From contig NZ_CP042261.1 of assembly GCF_007855645.1 (NCBI RefSeq), forward strand, positions 1,034,501-1,098,500: a stretch of 64,000 nt of DNA. The letters run 5' to 3'. Both the position numbers and the translations under genes were made by a program. The stretch is from Qingshengfaniella alkalisoli (GTDB taxonomy: Bacteria; Pseudomonadota; Alphaproteobacteria; Rhodobacterales; Rhodobacteraceae). Positions within the stretch are counted from its first letter, which is position 1. Each line of letters opens with the position of its first letter. Under the pieces are notes generated by a model that saw nothing but the letters and a program-made list of their open reading frames with translations, did not search any database and was not told the origin of the DNA. Positions 46,019 through 55,920 of the stretch are shown in pieces.

Positions 46019-48430
46019 TCAGTGAGCGGTCGCGCCTTCACTTGAGGAGCCACGCTCCAGCGCGGCTTTGGCGGCCGCAGCCTCTTCGGCTTCCTCGTCC
46101 CATTCAACGGGATCGGGCTTACCGACAAGCGCCTGATCCAGCACCTCGCGGACATGTGACACCGGAATGATGGTCAGCCCTACTTTCACGTTGTCGGGAA
46201 TATCACGCAGGTCCTTCTCATTCTCTTCCGGAATGAAGACGGTTGTGATCCCTCCGCGCAGCGCAGCGAGCAGCTTTTCTTTCAGCCCACCAATCGCAAG
46301 TACATTCCCACGCAGTGTGACCTCGCCTGTCATGGCGATATCCTTGCGCACGGGGATCTGCGTCAGCACGGACACGATCGAAGTGACCATCGCCACACCC
46401 GCAGATGGACCGTCTTTCGGTGTCGCACCTTCCGGCACGTGCACGTGGATATCCAGTTTGTCGAAGCGCGGTGGCTTTACCCCGATCTCTGGCGCGATGG
46501 ACCGCACATAGGATGACGCGGCGTCGATGGATTCCTTCATCACATCGCCGAGTTTACCCGTCGTTTTCATGCGACCCTTGCCTGGCAGGCGCAGCGCCTC
46601 GATGGACAGAAGATCACCGCCCACCTGTGTCCAGGCCAGCCCCGTGACGACGCCGACCTGATCGTCTTTTTCGGCCAGACCGTAGCGGAAGCGCCTGACG
46701 CCGAGATAGTCTTCCAGAAGATCGGGCGTGATTTCCACGCTCTTCACTTCCTTGCGCACGATCTTGGTCACCGCTTTGCGCGCCAGCTTGCTGATTTCGC
46801 GCTCCAGATTTCGCACACCGGCCTCGCGCGTGTAGTGCCGGATGATATCCGTCAGCGCCGCGTCAGTGACCGAGAACTCGCCCTTCTTCAGGCCATGATT
46901 CTTGATGGCCTTGTCGTTCAGGTGACGTTTGGCGATTTCCAGTTTCTCGTCTTCGGTGTAACCCGACAGCGGGATGATCTCCATCCGGTCCAAAAGCGGT
47001 CCCGGCATGTTGTAGCTGTTCGCGGTCGTCAGGAACATCACGTCGGACAGGTCGTATTCCACTTCGAGGTAGTGGTCCACGAAGGTCGAGTTCTGTTCCG
47101 GATCAAGCACTTCCAGCATCGCGGAAGCGGGATCTCCACGGAAGTCCTGCCCCATCTTGTCGATCTCGTCGAGCAGGATGAGCGGGTTCGTGGTTTTCGC
47201 CTTCTTCAGCGCCTGAATGATCTTGCCGGGCATCGACCCGATATAGGTCCGGCGGTGACCGCGGATCTCGGATTCATCGCGCACGCCACCGAGGCTGATA
47301 CGAATGAATTCGCGCCCCGTCGCTTTCGCCACAGACTGACCCAGAGAGGTCTTACCGACACCCGGAGGGCCGACAAGGCACATGATCGGGCCTTTCAGCT
47401 TCTTGCTGCGCTGTTGAACCGCCAGGTATTCGACGATACGTTCCTTGACCTTTTCAAGGCTATAGTGATCATCGTCGAGTACCTTCTGCGCGCGGCCAAG
47501 GTCTTTCTTGACGCGAGACCGCGTGCCCCACGGGATAGACAGCATCCAGTCGAGATAGTTGCGCACCACCGTTGCCTCGGCCGACATCGGGCTCATGTTC
47601 TTGAGCTTCTTGATCTCGGCATCGGCCTTTTCGCGAGCTTCCTTGCTGAGCTTGGTGTTCTCGATTTTTTCTTCGAGTTCAGCCACTTCGTTCTGACCGT
47701 CCTCACCGTCGCCCAGTTCCTTCTGAATGGCTTTCATCTGCTCATTCAGATAATATTCGCGCTGTGTGCGCTCCATCTGGGATTTCACACGCGTTTTGAT
47801 CTGTTTTTCCACCTGCAGAACGGACATCTCGCCCTGCATCAGAGCATAGACCTTTTCCAACCGCTCAGCGATATTGAGCGTTTCCAGAAGTTCCTGCTTC
47901 TTGTCGACTTCTACACCCAGATGACCGGCAACCAGATCGACCAATTTAGCCGGGTCGCGGGTTTCGGAAATCGCGGACAGGGCTTCTTCCGGAACATTTT
48001 TCTTGATCTTGGCGTAACGTTCGAACTCCTCAGCGACCGAACGCAACAACGCCTCGATCGCGGCCGGATCGCCGTCTTCTTCGGACACAAGCTCGGCAGA
48101 GGCCTCGAAAAAATCTTCATTATCGAGAAACTCGATGGTCTTGACGCGTGTGCGGCCTTCAACCAGCACCTTTACGGTGCCGTCTGGCAGCTTCAGAAGT
48201 TGCAGCACATTGGCCAGAACGCCCACGCGGTAGATACCGTCCGCATCGGGTTCATCGACGCTGGGATCGATCTGGCTGGCCAGCAGGATCTGCTTGTCAT
48301 CCTGCATCACCTCTTCCAACGCTTTGACGGATTTTTCTCGCCCGACGAAGAGCGGCACGATCATATGGGGGAAGACCACGATGTCGCGCAGCGGCAGGAC
48401 TGGGTAAGATGGGCTCAGTTGCTCTTCCAT
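46019..48430 (-). CDS. lon: ATP-dependent protease Lon (LonA)
   Basis: Cytoplasmic AAA+ protease degrading misfolded and regulatory proteins. 803 residues. N-terminal substrate domain (YPVLPLRDIVVFPHMIVPLFVGREKS in outline), coiled middle, AAA+ module with Walker A GPPGVGKTSLGQSVAKATG and Walker B PLILLDEIDKMG, and protease domain with Ser676 (DGPSAGVAMV) and Lys717 (GGLKEKLLAAL), the catalytic dyad. A heat-shock-type (sigma-32) promoter-like pair lies upstream at 48503-48532. Divergence of function is not suggested by any residue. tgt lies upstream on the same strand. Confidence 0.98.
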   Translation of the reverse strand: MEEQLSPSYPVLPLRDIVVFPHMIVPLFVGREKSVKALEEVMQDDKQILLASQIDPSVDEPDADGIYRVGVLANVLQLLKLPDGTVKVLVEGRTRVKTIEFLDNEDFFEASAELVSEEDGDPAAIEALLRSVAEEFERYAKIKKNVPEEALSAISETRDPAKLVDLVAGHLGVEVDKKQELLETLNIAERLEKVYALMQGEMSVLQVEKQIKTRVKSQMERTQREYYLNEQMKAIQKELGDGEDGQNEVAELEEKIENTKLSKEAREKADAEIKKLKNMSPMSAEATVVRNYLDWMLSIPWGTRSRVKKDLGRAQKVLDDDHYSLEKVKERIVEYLAVQQRSKKLKGPIMCLVGPPGVGKTSLGQSVAKATGREFIRISLGGVRDESEIRGHRRTYIGSMPGKIIQALKKAKTTNPLILLDEIDKMGQDFRGDPASAMLEVLDPEQNSTFVDHYLEVEYDLSDVMFLTTANSYNMPGPLLDRMEIIPLSGYTEDEKLEIAKRHLNDKAIKNHGLKKGEFSVTDAALTDIIRHYTREAGVRNLEREISKLARKAVTKIVRKEVKSVEITPDLLEDYLGVRRFRYGLAEKDDQVGVVTGLAWTQVGGDLLSIEALRLPGKGRMKTTGKLGDVMKESIDAASSYVRSIAPEIGVKPPRFDKLDIHVHVPEGATPKDGPSAGVAMVTSIVSVLTQIPVRKDIAMTGEVTLRGNVLAIGGLKEKLLAALRGGITTVFIPEENEKDLRDIPDNVKVGLTIIPVSHVREVLDQALVGKPDPVEWDEEAEEAAAAKAALERGSSSEGATAH

Positions 48431-48502
48431 GTTCTTTCCTTATGGCAGCGGATCCCGGCCCCGATCATCGGCAGCGCTGGATCCTCTCCGGTCATGAAAA
48501 CG

Positions 48503-48532
48503 ATATGTGGGCGTCACGGCCCGCGCTTTCAA
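48503..48532 (-). promoter_or_regulatory. Sigma-32-like promoter before lon
   Basis: On the minus strand TTGAAA, 16 bases, then CCACATAT. This resembles the heat-shock consensus CTTGAA-N(13-17)-CCCATnT, although the first base of the -35 box is G rather than C. It ends 72 bp before the lon start. Lon is a common heat-shock gene. Confidence 0.45.
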
Positions 48533-48572
48533 CTAGAACCGGTATCGGTGTTGATACCAGCATCGCGCGAAG

Positions 48573-49703
48573 TCACAGCGGCGGCAAGTCGCCTTTTGCC
48601 CGTTCGGTGTGAAAATCGCGCTGGAACTGGTCGAAGCGGCCTTCTGAAATCGCATCACGCATCCGCGTCATCAGTTCCTGGTAATAGTGCAAATTATGCC
48701 AGGTCAGTAGCATAGAGCTGATGATCTCACCGGTGCGGAACACGTGATGCAGATAGGCGCGGCTGTAATTGCGACAGGCCGGACACGTGCAGTGTTCATC
48801 GATCGGACGCGGATCGTCTTGATGTCGAGCATTCTTGATATTGAGCGCGCCCCGACGCGTAAAAACCTGCCCAGTCCGGCCCGAGCGTGACGGCAAAACG
48901 CAGTCCATCATATCGATGCCGCGTGCGACCGCACCCACGATGTCATCGGGTTTGCCCACCCCCATCAGATAGCGTGGCTTGTCGGCAGGCAGCATGTCGG
49001 GCGCGTAGTCGAGCACCTCGAACATGGCCTCCTGTCCCTCTCCCACGGCCAGACCGCCGACCGCATATCCGTCAAACCCGATGGATTTCAGATTCTCCGC
49101 GCTTTCTTCACGCTGTTCCCGGAAAACGGAGCCCTGCTGGATACCGAACAGCGCATGCCCTGGACGATCCCCGAACGCATCACGCGACCGCTGCGCCCAA
49201 CGCATCGACAGGCGCATCGATTCAAGCGCAACATCTTCTTCGGCTGGAAACGGCGTGCATTCATCGAAGCACATGACGATATCGGCCCCCAGAAGCCGCT
49301 GGATTTCCATCGACCGCTCCGGTGTCAGGTGGTGCTGAGACCCGTCGACATGGGATTTGAAGGTCACGCCCTTCTCGGTCAGCTTACGCAGGCTGGTGAG
49401 GCTCATCACCTGGAAGCCGCCGGAATCGGTCAGGATCGGGCGTTCCCAGTTCATGAAGTTGTGTAGCCCGCCGAGATTATCGATCCGCTCCGCCGTGGGT
49501 CGCAGCATCAGGTGATATGTGTTGCCCAGAAGAATATCCGCCCCGGTGGCGCGCACGTTCTCGGGCAGCATCGCCTTTACCGTTGCCGCAGTCCCGACGG
49601 GCATGAAAGCGGGCGTACGAATGTCTCCGCGTGTCGTTGAAATCACCCCGGTTCGGGCTTTTCCGTCCGTCGCCTGCAGGTCGAATTGGAATTGACGCGC
49701 CAT
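48573..49703 (-). CDS. tgt: Queuine tRNA-ribosyltransferase (TGT)
   Basis: Exchanges guanine-34 for preQ1 in GUN tRNAs. 376 residues. Seen: [34 protein letters not shown] (substrate-binding Asp), [36 protein letters not shown] (nucleophile region) and the zinc site [19 protein letters not shown]. queA is not in the window, although it is often adjacent to tgt. Divergent from the protease-RimK gene over 72 bp. Confidence 0.97.
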   Translation of the reverse strand: MARQFQFDLQATDGKARTGVISTTRGDIRTPAFMPVGTAATVKAMLPENVRATGADILLGNTYHLMLRPTAERIDNLGGLHNFMNWERPILTDSGGFQVMSLTSLRKLTEKGVTFKSHVDGSQHHLTPERSMEIQRLLGADIVMCFDECTPFPAEEDVALESMRLSMRWAQRSRDAFGDRPGHALFGIQQGSVFREQREESAENLKSIGFDGYAVGGLAVGEGQEAMFEVLDYAPDMLPADKPRYLMGVGKPDDIVGAVARGIDMMDCVLPSRSGRTGQVFTRRGALNIKNARHQDDPRPIDEHCTCPACRNYSRAYLHHVFRTGEIISSMLLTWHNLHYYQELMTRMRDAISEGRFDQFQRDFHTERAKGDLPPL

Positions 49704-49775
49704 CTAGTAAACTCCAAGTGCAACAAGGCACCGCTTTTATGCGTTTCGGGCACAGATAGCCAAGAGGATTCTCAT

Positions 49776-51194
49776 ATGGACGACAGACCATCCCCCGCAA
49801 GCGGCGCGTTCCGCCTTGGCTGGGAAGAATGGGTCAGCCTGCCCAAGCTTGGCCTTCCTGCGTTGAAAGCAAAGGTCGATACGGGTGCGCGTACCTCGGC
49901 ACTGCACGCATTCGATATCGAACCTTTCGGGCCAGCGACCAAGCCCAAGGTACGATTCGCCATCCACCCGATTCCCGGGCGCGACGACGTCTCGATTCCC
50001 TGCTCGGCCACGGTTCTGGACCGGCGCGAGGTCACATCCTCGAACGGCGAGGCAGAGTTACGCTACGTCATCGGCACCGACCTTGAAGTCGGCGGGCGGC
50101 GTTGGCCGATCGAGATCACTCTGACAGACCGCGGATCGATGGCTTACCGGATGCTGCTGGGACGACAGGCGCTGGCCGAAGACATCGTGGTCAGCCCCGG
50201 CGACAGCTTCTGTCAGCCCATTCTGGATTACGAGGCCTATCATTCCGCGGAGGTAAAACATGTGGCGCCCGACCGGACATTGCGTGTCGCCGTGCTCAGC
50301 CGCGAGGCCAACAACTACTCGACCAAACGGCTGGTTCATGAAGGCGAAAAGCGCGGGCATGTGGTCGAAGTCATCGACACCACCCGCTGCTACATGGCGA
50401 TCAACAAGCATGCGCCAGAGGTCCATTACGATGGCCGCCGCCTGCCCCGCTACGACGCGATCATCCCGCGGATCGGAGCATCGATCACACCCTATGGCAC
50501 AGCGGTGATCCGCCAATTCGAAACGCTTGGCACCTATTGCGTGAACCCGTCCGAGGGGATTACCGCCAGTCGCGACAAGCTGCATGCCCATCAGGTTCTG
50601 GCACGCTACCGCATCGGGATGCCCGAGACGGCCTTCGCCGCGTCCCCCAAGGATACATCCAACCTGATCGGACTGGTCGGAGGTGCGCCGCTGATCGTGA
50701 AGCTGCTGGAAAGCACGCAGGGCAAGGGTGTCGTACTGGCCGAAACCAAAAAGGCTGCGGAATCGGTGATCACCGCTTTCCGCGGGCTGAAGGCCAACTT
50801 CCTCGTGCAGCACTTCGTCAAGGAAGCGGCCGGTGAAGATGTGCGCTGTCTGGTTATCGGCGGCAAGGTCGTGGCCGCGATGAAACGCACGGGAGCCGAG
50901 GGCGATTTCCGGTCCAACCTGCATCAGGGTGGAACGGCCGAAACCGTGCGTATCACCAAGGCTGAGCGCGAGGCAGCCACCCGCGCGGCCAAGGCCTTCC
51001 GGTTGGATCTTGCGGGTGTCGATCTGCTGCGCTCGGAAGAAGGCCCGAAGGTGTTGGAGGTCAATTCATCCCCCGGTCTGGAAGGGATCGAAGGCTCCAG
51101 CGGCAAGAACATCGCCGGATTGCTGTATGACGAGATCGAAAAGCGTGTCCGCCCGCGTCCGGCGCGCAGAAAGACCGCCACGCGCACAACATGA
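49776..51194 (+). CDS. Fusion of retropepsin-like ATP-dependent zinc protease domain and RimK-type ATP-grasp ligase
   Basis: 472 residues. Residues about 12-150 are the aspartyl-protease-like domain ([32 protein letters not shown] in outline, with the D-T-G motif, and RMLLGRQAL). Residues about 165-450 are a RimK-like ATP-grasp ligase ([79 protein letters not shown]). RimK adds glutamate to the C-terminus of ribosomal protein S6. The separate protease partner (RimB) is joined here in one chain, suggesting addition and removal by one protein. AGAGG precedes ATG 49776. The C-terminus is basic ([14 protein letters not shown]). Confidence 0.88.
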   Translation: MDDRPSPASGAFRLGWEEWVSLPKLGLPALKAKVDTGARTSALHAFDIEPFGPATKPKVRFAIHPIPGRDDVSIPCSATVLDRREVTSSNGEAELRYVIGTDLEVGGRRWPIEITLTDRGSMAYRMLLGRQALAEDIVVSPGDSFCQPILDYEAYHSAEVKHVAPDRTLRVAVLSREANNYSTKRLVHEGEKRGHVVEVIDTTRCYMAINKHAPEVHYDGRRLPRYDAIIPRIGASITPYGTAVIRQFETLGTYCVNPSEGITASRDKLHAHQVLARYRIGMPETAFAASPKDTSNLIGLVGGAPLIVKLLESTQGKGVVLAETKKAAESVITAFRGLKANFLVQHFVKEAAGEDVRCLVIGGKVVAAMKRTGAEGDFRSNLHQGGTAETVRITKAEREAATRAAKAFRLDLAGVDLLRSEEGPKVLEVNSSPGLEGIEGSSGKNIAGLLYDEIEKRVRPRPARRKTATRTT

Positions 51195-51259
51195 CCGCGT
51201 CACTTTACGATCGGGGCCATCATCCCTATATTTGACTATGAAGTATAAAGAGATCTGAC

Positions 51260-51631
51260 ATGACCGCCACTGACACCAATCCAGACCAGCTTGAAGGCGC
51301 ACCGCTGATCAAGTCGTCCAGCACCGGCCACCCGCTTTACGACAATGTGGTTGAGGCGTGCCGGACGGTCTACGACCCTGAAATCCCGGTCAATATCTAC
51401 GATTTGGGGTTGGTCTACACGATAACGATCAACGACGAGGGCGACGTCGAGGTGCTGATGACCCTGACCGCGCCCGGATGTCCGGTGGCCGGTGAGATGC
51501 CCGGTTGGCTGGCCGAAGCGATTGAACCCCTGCCCGGCGTGAAAACGGTGAATGTGCAAATCACTTGGGATCCTCCCTGGGGGATGGAAATGATGTCAGA
51601 CGAAGCCCGGCTTGAGCTCGGGTTCATGTGA
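51260..51631 (+). CDS. SufT-like DUF59/MIP18-family Fe-S assembly protein
   Basis: 123 residues. DUF59 signature: VYDPEIPVNIYDLGLVYTITI, then MTLTAPGCPVAGEMPGWLAEAI with the reactive Cys, and VQITWDPPWGMEMMSDEAR. SufT-type proteins help mature Fe-S proteins. It starts 65 bp after the RimK fusion and ends 13 bp before the SufA-like gene, so the two Fe-S genes form one unit separate from a main suf operon, which is not in the window. Confidence 0.92.
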   Translation: MTATDTNPDQLEGAPLIKSSSTGHPLYDNVVEACRTVYDPEIPVNIYDLGLVYTITINDEGDVEVLMTLTAPGCPVAGEMPGWLAEAIEPLPGVKTVNVQITWDPPWGMEMMSDEARLELGFM

Positions 51632-51644
51632 TCGGAGGGACGTG

Positions 51645-52004
51645 ATGTTCGGTATTCCCGGAAAACAGGCCGTGACAATGACGCCTGCCGCAGCCAGGCA
51701 AATCTCGAAACTGATGACGAAGGACGACAGAAAGGGCCTACGGATCGGCGTCAAGAAAGGCGGCTGTGCAGGCATGGAATATACAATGGACTACGTGTCC
51801 GAAGTCGATCCGATGGACGAGGTCGTCGAACAGGATGGTGCACGGGTTATGATTGCGCCGATGGCACAGATGTTTCTGTTTGGAACGGAAATCGACTACG
51901 AGGTGTCGCTTCTGGAGGCCGGGTTCAAGTTCAAGAACCCGAACGTAACCGAAGCCTGCGGCTGCGGCGAATCCATCAAGTTTGACGATACGCTGTCCGC
52001 GTAA
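51645..52004 (+). CDS. HesB/IscA/SufA-family Fe-S carrier
   Basis: 119 residues. A-type carrier: Cys in KKGGCAGMEYTM and the C-terminal Cys-x-Cys in TEACGCGESIKF, all three ligands present, so it should bind and pass on Fe-S clusters. ATG 51645 has GGAGGG just before it; the frame is open 11 codons further up into the SufT-like gene. 13 bp after the SufT-like gene. Confidence 0.94.
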   Translation: MFGIPGKQAVTMTPAAARQISKLMTKDDRKGLRIGVKKGGCAGMEYTMDYVSEVDPMDEVVEQDGARVMIAPMAQMFLFGTEIDYEVSLLEAGFKFKNPNVTEACGCGESIKFDDTLSA

Positions 52005-52084
52005 CAGGCATCAGCAGGCCTATTTGACTTGACGCGCCGCTGCACGATTGTCACTCCATCACCTAGTTTAACGGAGGGCAGGCG

Positions 52085-52828
52085 ATGCGGCGCAAACTGG
52101 CGGCTGGAAATTGGAAAATGAATGGCGGTTCGGCAGAGTTAACCGAAATACGTCATCTAACGGGTGTCCTGCCCGATTCCCCACCGGATATCCTGATCTG
52201 CCCGCCCGCAACGTTGATCGACCGAATGCGGTCCCAGATCGGCGATGCTCCGGTCGCGCTTGGCGGACAGGATTGTCACAATAAGAAATCGGGCGCGCAT
52301 ACGGGCGATATATCCGCCGCGATGTTGCGTGATGCCGGAGCGAGCTACGTGATCCTTGGTCATTCGGAACGACGGGCGGATCACGGAGAGACGGACGCGA
52401 TCGTCAAAGCGAAAACAGAAGCCGCTTGGGCCGAGGGATTGACTGCGATCGTCTGCGTCGGCGAAACCGAGACGCAGCGCGATGCGGGCCAAGCCCTAGA
52501 GGTCGTCGGGGCGCAGCTCGCCGATTCCATTCCGGCCGATGCTACCGTCGAGAACCTGGTCGTGGCGTATGAACCTGTTTGGGCCATCGGCACGGGGCGC
52601 ACACCCTCGCTTGAAGAAATCGCGCAGGTTCATGACTTCATGCGCGGCGCACTCGCTGCACGTTTCGGCGCGGATGCGGCTGGCGGTGTGAGGCTGCTTT
52701 ATGGCGGCTCCGTCAAACCCGGCAACGCAACCGAGATATTTGCCGTTTCGAATGTCGATGGTGCGCTGGTTGGCGGCGCATCGCTGAAGGCATCCGATTT
52801 TGGCGCAATCATTGCGGCGCTGGCCTGA
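52085..52828 (+). CDS. tpiA: Triosephosphate isomerase
   Basis: Interconverts dihydroxyacetone phosphate and glyceraldehyde-3-phosphate. 247 residues. Catalytic residues present: Lys in AAGNWKMNG, His in [14 protein letters not shown], Glu in [20 protein letters not shown]; phosphate loop [11 protein letters not shown] and [15 protein letters not shown] precedes ATG 52085. Its stop abuts the stop of the converging 975-residue gene. Confidence 0.97.
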   Translation: MRRKLAAGNWKMNGGSAELTEIRHLTGVLPDSPPDILICPPATLIDRMRSQIGDAPVALGGQDCHNKKSGAHTGDISAAMLRDAGASYVILGHSERRADHGETDAIVKAKTEAAWAEGLTAIVCVGETETQRDAGQALEVVGAQLADSIPADATVENLVVAYEPVWAIGTGRTPSLEEIAQVHDFMRGALAARFGADAAGGVRLLYGGSVKPGNATEIFAVSNVDGALVGGASLKASDFGAIIAALA

Positions 52829-55756
52829 TCACTCCTCGGGATCAGAGCGTTGGAAGCGATCTTCCTGTTCCACCGCGTTCAGAAGAAACAGCGACGCGAG
52901 CGCCTGCGACATCTTTTTGCCCTGAAAATGCGTGGTAAACAACGCCACAGCTTCTGAGCGGTTGGAAAAGACCTCATAGACGCGCCGTTGGACGAAGCGG
53001 ATCAGGTCCGGTTTGTCCTTCTTGATCACCAGCGCGTAGGGTTCATAGGTGTAGCTGTCGAACTTGCGTTCCACCCCCGAGCAGCTGTTGTCCTCGGCAA
53101 GCCAGGCCTCCAGTTTACCGATGATGATGTCGCGATCACCGAAATAGGCACGTTCTATCCCGTAAGGATGCGCAATGCCATACGGGTAGGAGTAGGATCT
53201 GTATTCACCGGAACAGAACCATTTTATGGTTTCGGTATGGCTTGAAAACTCACAGAAGAAATACCGGTTCCTACTATAGCCTTCCTCTGTCTGATCAATC
53301 GAATAGGTCACGTCCTGATAGCAATTCGAAGGTGTTTCGTCATTGCACCCGTCTTCTGTTCCAGCCGTCGGCTTGACCTTGAACAAATCCGATTCGCAGG
53401 CGCGCTGCGCCGTTTCGATCGCGGTCGATCCGCGCACATAGCCCAGCATGACATCCCCACCTGGCCCCTGCGGCTGACGCCTTAGATATGACACGCCGGA
53501 AACGAACACGATTGGGGAAAACACGCCCAGATTGCGGCCATCTTCGGCCGAGAAACGCAATGTGACAGGGTCGCAAAGAAGATCAATGAAGGGAGCACGC
53601 GGTGGTGTCTCGAATGCGTTGAAGCGGTTCTCTGCTGTCACCTCCACGGCGTCCACGACATACCGGTCGGACGAAAACAACCGATAGCACAAATCGACCA
53701 TGTATCCGCGAAACCGTTGCTGCCCCGATGATCCCTGGAGATAGGCGAACGGTTCTGCATCGGCCCGGAACCCGACCCGGACGACTTCCCGGTCCCCCGT
53801 CTCCTGCGCCAGCCCCGGTGTTGCGGCGAGCAAGCCGAAGGCAAGAAGCGCGAGCATTGCCGTCTTCTGTGCGCGCGGGCGAAATGGAATAGGTTCGGGT
53901 CTTGTCTGTGGAAGCTGGGCGCGCTCGTCAGGTGGTTCTTCCTTGGGCGCGTAGGGCGGGATCAGGAACCACGCAGACCCCAGCGCCAGGAAAGCATACA
54001 CGAAGAAATCGATGCCGCCATAGATCGAGAAACAGGCCGAGCCAGGACCGGACATCGCCAGATTGCCGAGAAACTGGAATATCCCGGACGCGCCATTGCA
54101 GAAACCGAACCCGATCCAGATACCTAAATGCGCGGCCCATGCGAATACGATAAACAAGGCGTTGGCTATCCCGAAGCCGATCAGCCGCATACGTGAGCGA
54201 TGCTTGCGGACCATCTTGGCATCCACGGCGATAACGACCATTACCACTTGAATGACTGAAATCAGTGCCTGCGACACGAAATAGGTCAGGAAGGGATATG
54301 GACCGCTGAGGTAGATTTCTCGGAACCGCTGTTCGGTCGATGAGATCAGCGCCGCCCAGAACATCGCCAAAAGTGCCAGAAGAATAGCAGCGGAAAGGAC
54401 ACCGATTGCCCCTACCCTGACGAGTTGCTGCATCATATCGCGGTCGAAATGCCGTAGGTCGATACGCTTCCATTCGTCGTTCTCCAGCATGTAATGCCGC
54501 ACCCCCATCGCTACGAACAGAGGGAAGCAGAACTGGATTGCGGTCCGGGCGGTCTCCAGAATGGTTGTCAGGGTCACCGTGAGTGTCGTCTTGTCGACGT
54601 TGCCCAGAAGCGCGTGAATGCCCGTCGTCACACCGAGCGCATAGACCGCCGCTACCGGAATCATCGCCGTGAGTATCCAGTATTCCGGCCCTTCATCCAT
54701 GAAGTCATCGGCAAAGGCATCACGGATCAACCTGCGCAGCTCGCGACTTTCGATTTGACTATAGGCGCGGTCGCGCTCCGCATAGACCACCAGGATTGAG
54801 GCCAATTCATCCCGCAGCTTCTCCATGCGTGCCGTGATGTCGTTCCAGTTGCGCTCCAGCCTTTTGCGGTGGAGCACCAGCCGATCCTCGTCGGCCATGC
54901 CGGAATTTGCATCCTCATCGGACTTTGGCGGCTTGGAATAGTCCTGCGCCAGAAGGTCTTCGAAATCCTGAAGCGCAATGAAGGCTTCTCCGGCTTCTTC
55001 CTGTTCCAGCCGACGCAAGGTGCTGCGCACCGTCGCGTTCGGCCAATAAGTGCGCTCGTCCTTTGACCAATCGAGAAGTTGCTGAAGCTGGAAACGCGTG
55101 CGAAACGCGCGTTGCTGTTCGGGTCCATGGGCGAGTTTTTCCAGCCATGCCGGTGCGTTCTCTATCCCCGGTGCTTGCCCTGACAACTCATCGAGCCCTT
55201 TCTTAAGCTTGTTGGTGCGATCGGCAATCTTGATCGGGATACCCGCGGATTTATGAGCCCAACTGCGCAAACGTCCCTCGACGACCTCAACGGGTTTCAG
55301 CATGGGCAGAAAACCGACCATCCCGAAGCTGATCAGCAGCGGCCATTGAGGGGAGTTGAAATCCAGCGAGCTCACATCCACCTGCAATCCCGCCGCAGGA
55401 AGGGAATTGAGCGTTTGCAGAATCAGTCGGCCGAACAGGGTCAGCGCGACATAGATCACCAGCAATGCCCCTGCATAACGCGCATAGGCACGTCGCATCA
55501 GATCGCCGCCGCGCAACTCCATGGGGGCCAGTTCGCGCAGCACCCGGTAATCGAACGACGCGGGATCGAATGACCGCTCGTTGAAGCGCCGGAATGCGAA
55601 AAAGATGATAATGCCCGCGCCCACGACAAAGGCGAAGAAAAAATCGCCGGTCAGCTCATACCCCATGAAGGGAATATTACGCGGTTGTCGAAGAGCGCCG
55701 TAATTCCACAGGGAGGTCATATAGCCGTCCGGCCAGACCTGAGAATAACTGTCCAT
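52829..55756 (-). CDS. Large membrane protein with C-terminal periplasmic solute-binding (SBP family 3-like) domain
   Basis: 975 residues. Residues about 38-55 and 94-113 are membrane helices and 138-154 is probably another. A soluble, helical region follows at about 160-355, including an Arg/Glu-rich stretch near 290-345. Further helices lie at about 360-385, 405-420, 447-472, 488-510, 525-552 and 577-600. Residues 631-650 are signal-peptide-like (KTAMLALLAF, ending PGLA before QETG). From about 657 a solute-binding domain of family 3 type follows (VVRVGFRADAEPFAYL, RFRGYMVDLCYRLF, IDLLCDPVTLRFSAED, VMLGYVRGSTAIETAQRAC, YEPYALVIKKD). It carries eight cysteines (690, 728, 787, 804, 812, 835, 848, 892), enough for four disulfides. 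No transporter, kinase or GGDEF motif is seen. AAGGGG precedes ATG 55756. It lies 36 bp downstream of a 37-residue secreted-peptide gene and is probably co-transcribed with it. Function unknown; receptor, channel-like or peptide-processing roles are all open. Confidence 0.85.
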   Translation of the reverse strand: MDSYSQVWPDGYMTSLWNYGALRQPRNIPFMGYELTGDFFFAFVVGAGIIIFFAFRRFNERSFDPASFDYRVLRELAPMELRGGDLMRRAYARYAGALLVIYVALTLFGRLILQTLNSLPAAGLQVDVSSLDFNSPQWPLLISFGMVGFLPMLKPVEVVEGRLRSWAHKSAGIPIKIADRTNKLKKGLDELSGQAPGIENAPAWLEKLAHGPEQQRAFRTRFQLQQLLDWSKDERTYWPNATVRSTLRRLEQEEAGEAFIALQDFEDLLAQDYSKPPKSDEDANSGMADEDRLVLHRKRLERNWNDITARMEKLRDELASILVVYAERDRAYSQIESRELRRLIRDAFADDFMDEGPEYWILTAMIPVAAVYALGVTTGIHALLGNVDKTTLTVTLTTILETARTAIQFCFPLFVAMGVRHYMLENDEWKRIDLRHFDRDMMQQLVRVGAIGVLSAAILLALLAMFWAALISSTEQRFREIYLSGPYPFLTYFVSQALISVIQVVMVVIAVDAKMVRKHRSRMRLIGFGIANALFIVFAWAAHLGIWIGFGFCNGASGIFQFLGNLAMSGPGSACFSIYGGIDFFVYAFLALGSAWFLIPPYAPKEEPPDERAQLPQTRPEPIPFRPRAQKTAMLALLAFGLLAATPGLAQETGDREVVRVGFRADAEPFAYLQGSSGQQRFRGYMVDLCYRLFSSDRYVVDAVEVTAENRFNAFETPPRAPFIDLLCDPVTLRFSAEDGRNLGVFSPIVFVSGVSYLRRQPQGPGGDVMLGYVRGSTAIETAQRACESDLFKVKPTAGTEDGCNDETPSNCYQDVTYSIDQTEEGYSRNRYFFCEFSSHTETIKWFCSGEYRSYSYPYGIAHPYGIERAYFGDRDIIIGKLEAWLAEDNSCSGVERKFDSYTYEPYALVIKKDKPDLIRFVQRRVYEVFSNRSEAVALFTTHFQGKKMSQALASLFLLNAVEQEDRFQRSDPEE

Positions 55757-55792
55757 CAGTGAACCCCTTACCGCAGGCGAACCCGCTGGAGG

Positions 55793-55906
55793 TCAGCACT
55801 TCTGGATCAGCGGGTTGCACGGATTGGCCGCCGGCACCTCTCGTGGCGCTACGAGGGTGAAAGCGGACAGAACCAGAAAAATTCCAAGCAAGATCAGCCT
55901 AGGCAT
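55793..55906 (-). CDS. 37-residue secreted microprotein with ANPCNPLIQKC tail
   Basis: Minus-strand ORF of 37 codons plus TGA. Layout: MPR, a hydrophobic core (LILLGIFLVLSAFTLVA, residues 4-20), a short linker PREVPA, then the C-terminal tail ANPCNPLIQKC ending at the stop. Signal peptidase I could cut after VPA or after the next Ala, leaving a 10-11-residue peptide with Cys-x6-Cys, able to form a ring. AGGGGGA sits 4 bases before the ATG, good evidence that it is translated. The tail is identical, but for one residue, to that of the paralogue 146 bp upstream; in DNA the last 36 bases differ only in one codon. A CtrA-type box overlaps its promoter region. Function unknown. Confidence 0.75.
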   Translation of the reverse strand: MPRLILLGIFLVLSAFTLVAPREVPAANPCNPLIQKC

Positions 55907-55920
55907 AGCTTCCCCCTAAG

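Noticed and set aside
46835-48715. 626-codon open frame on the plus strand
   Set aside because: It lies wholly opposite lon, whose motifs are complete; it is a by-product of GC-rich codon use.
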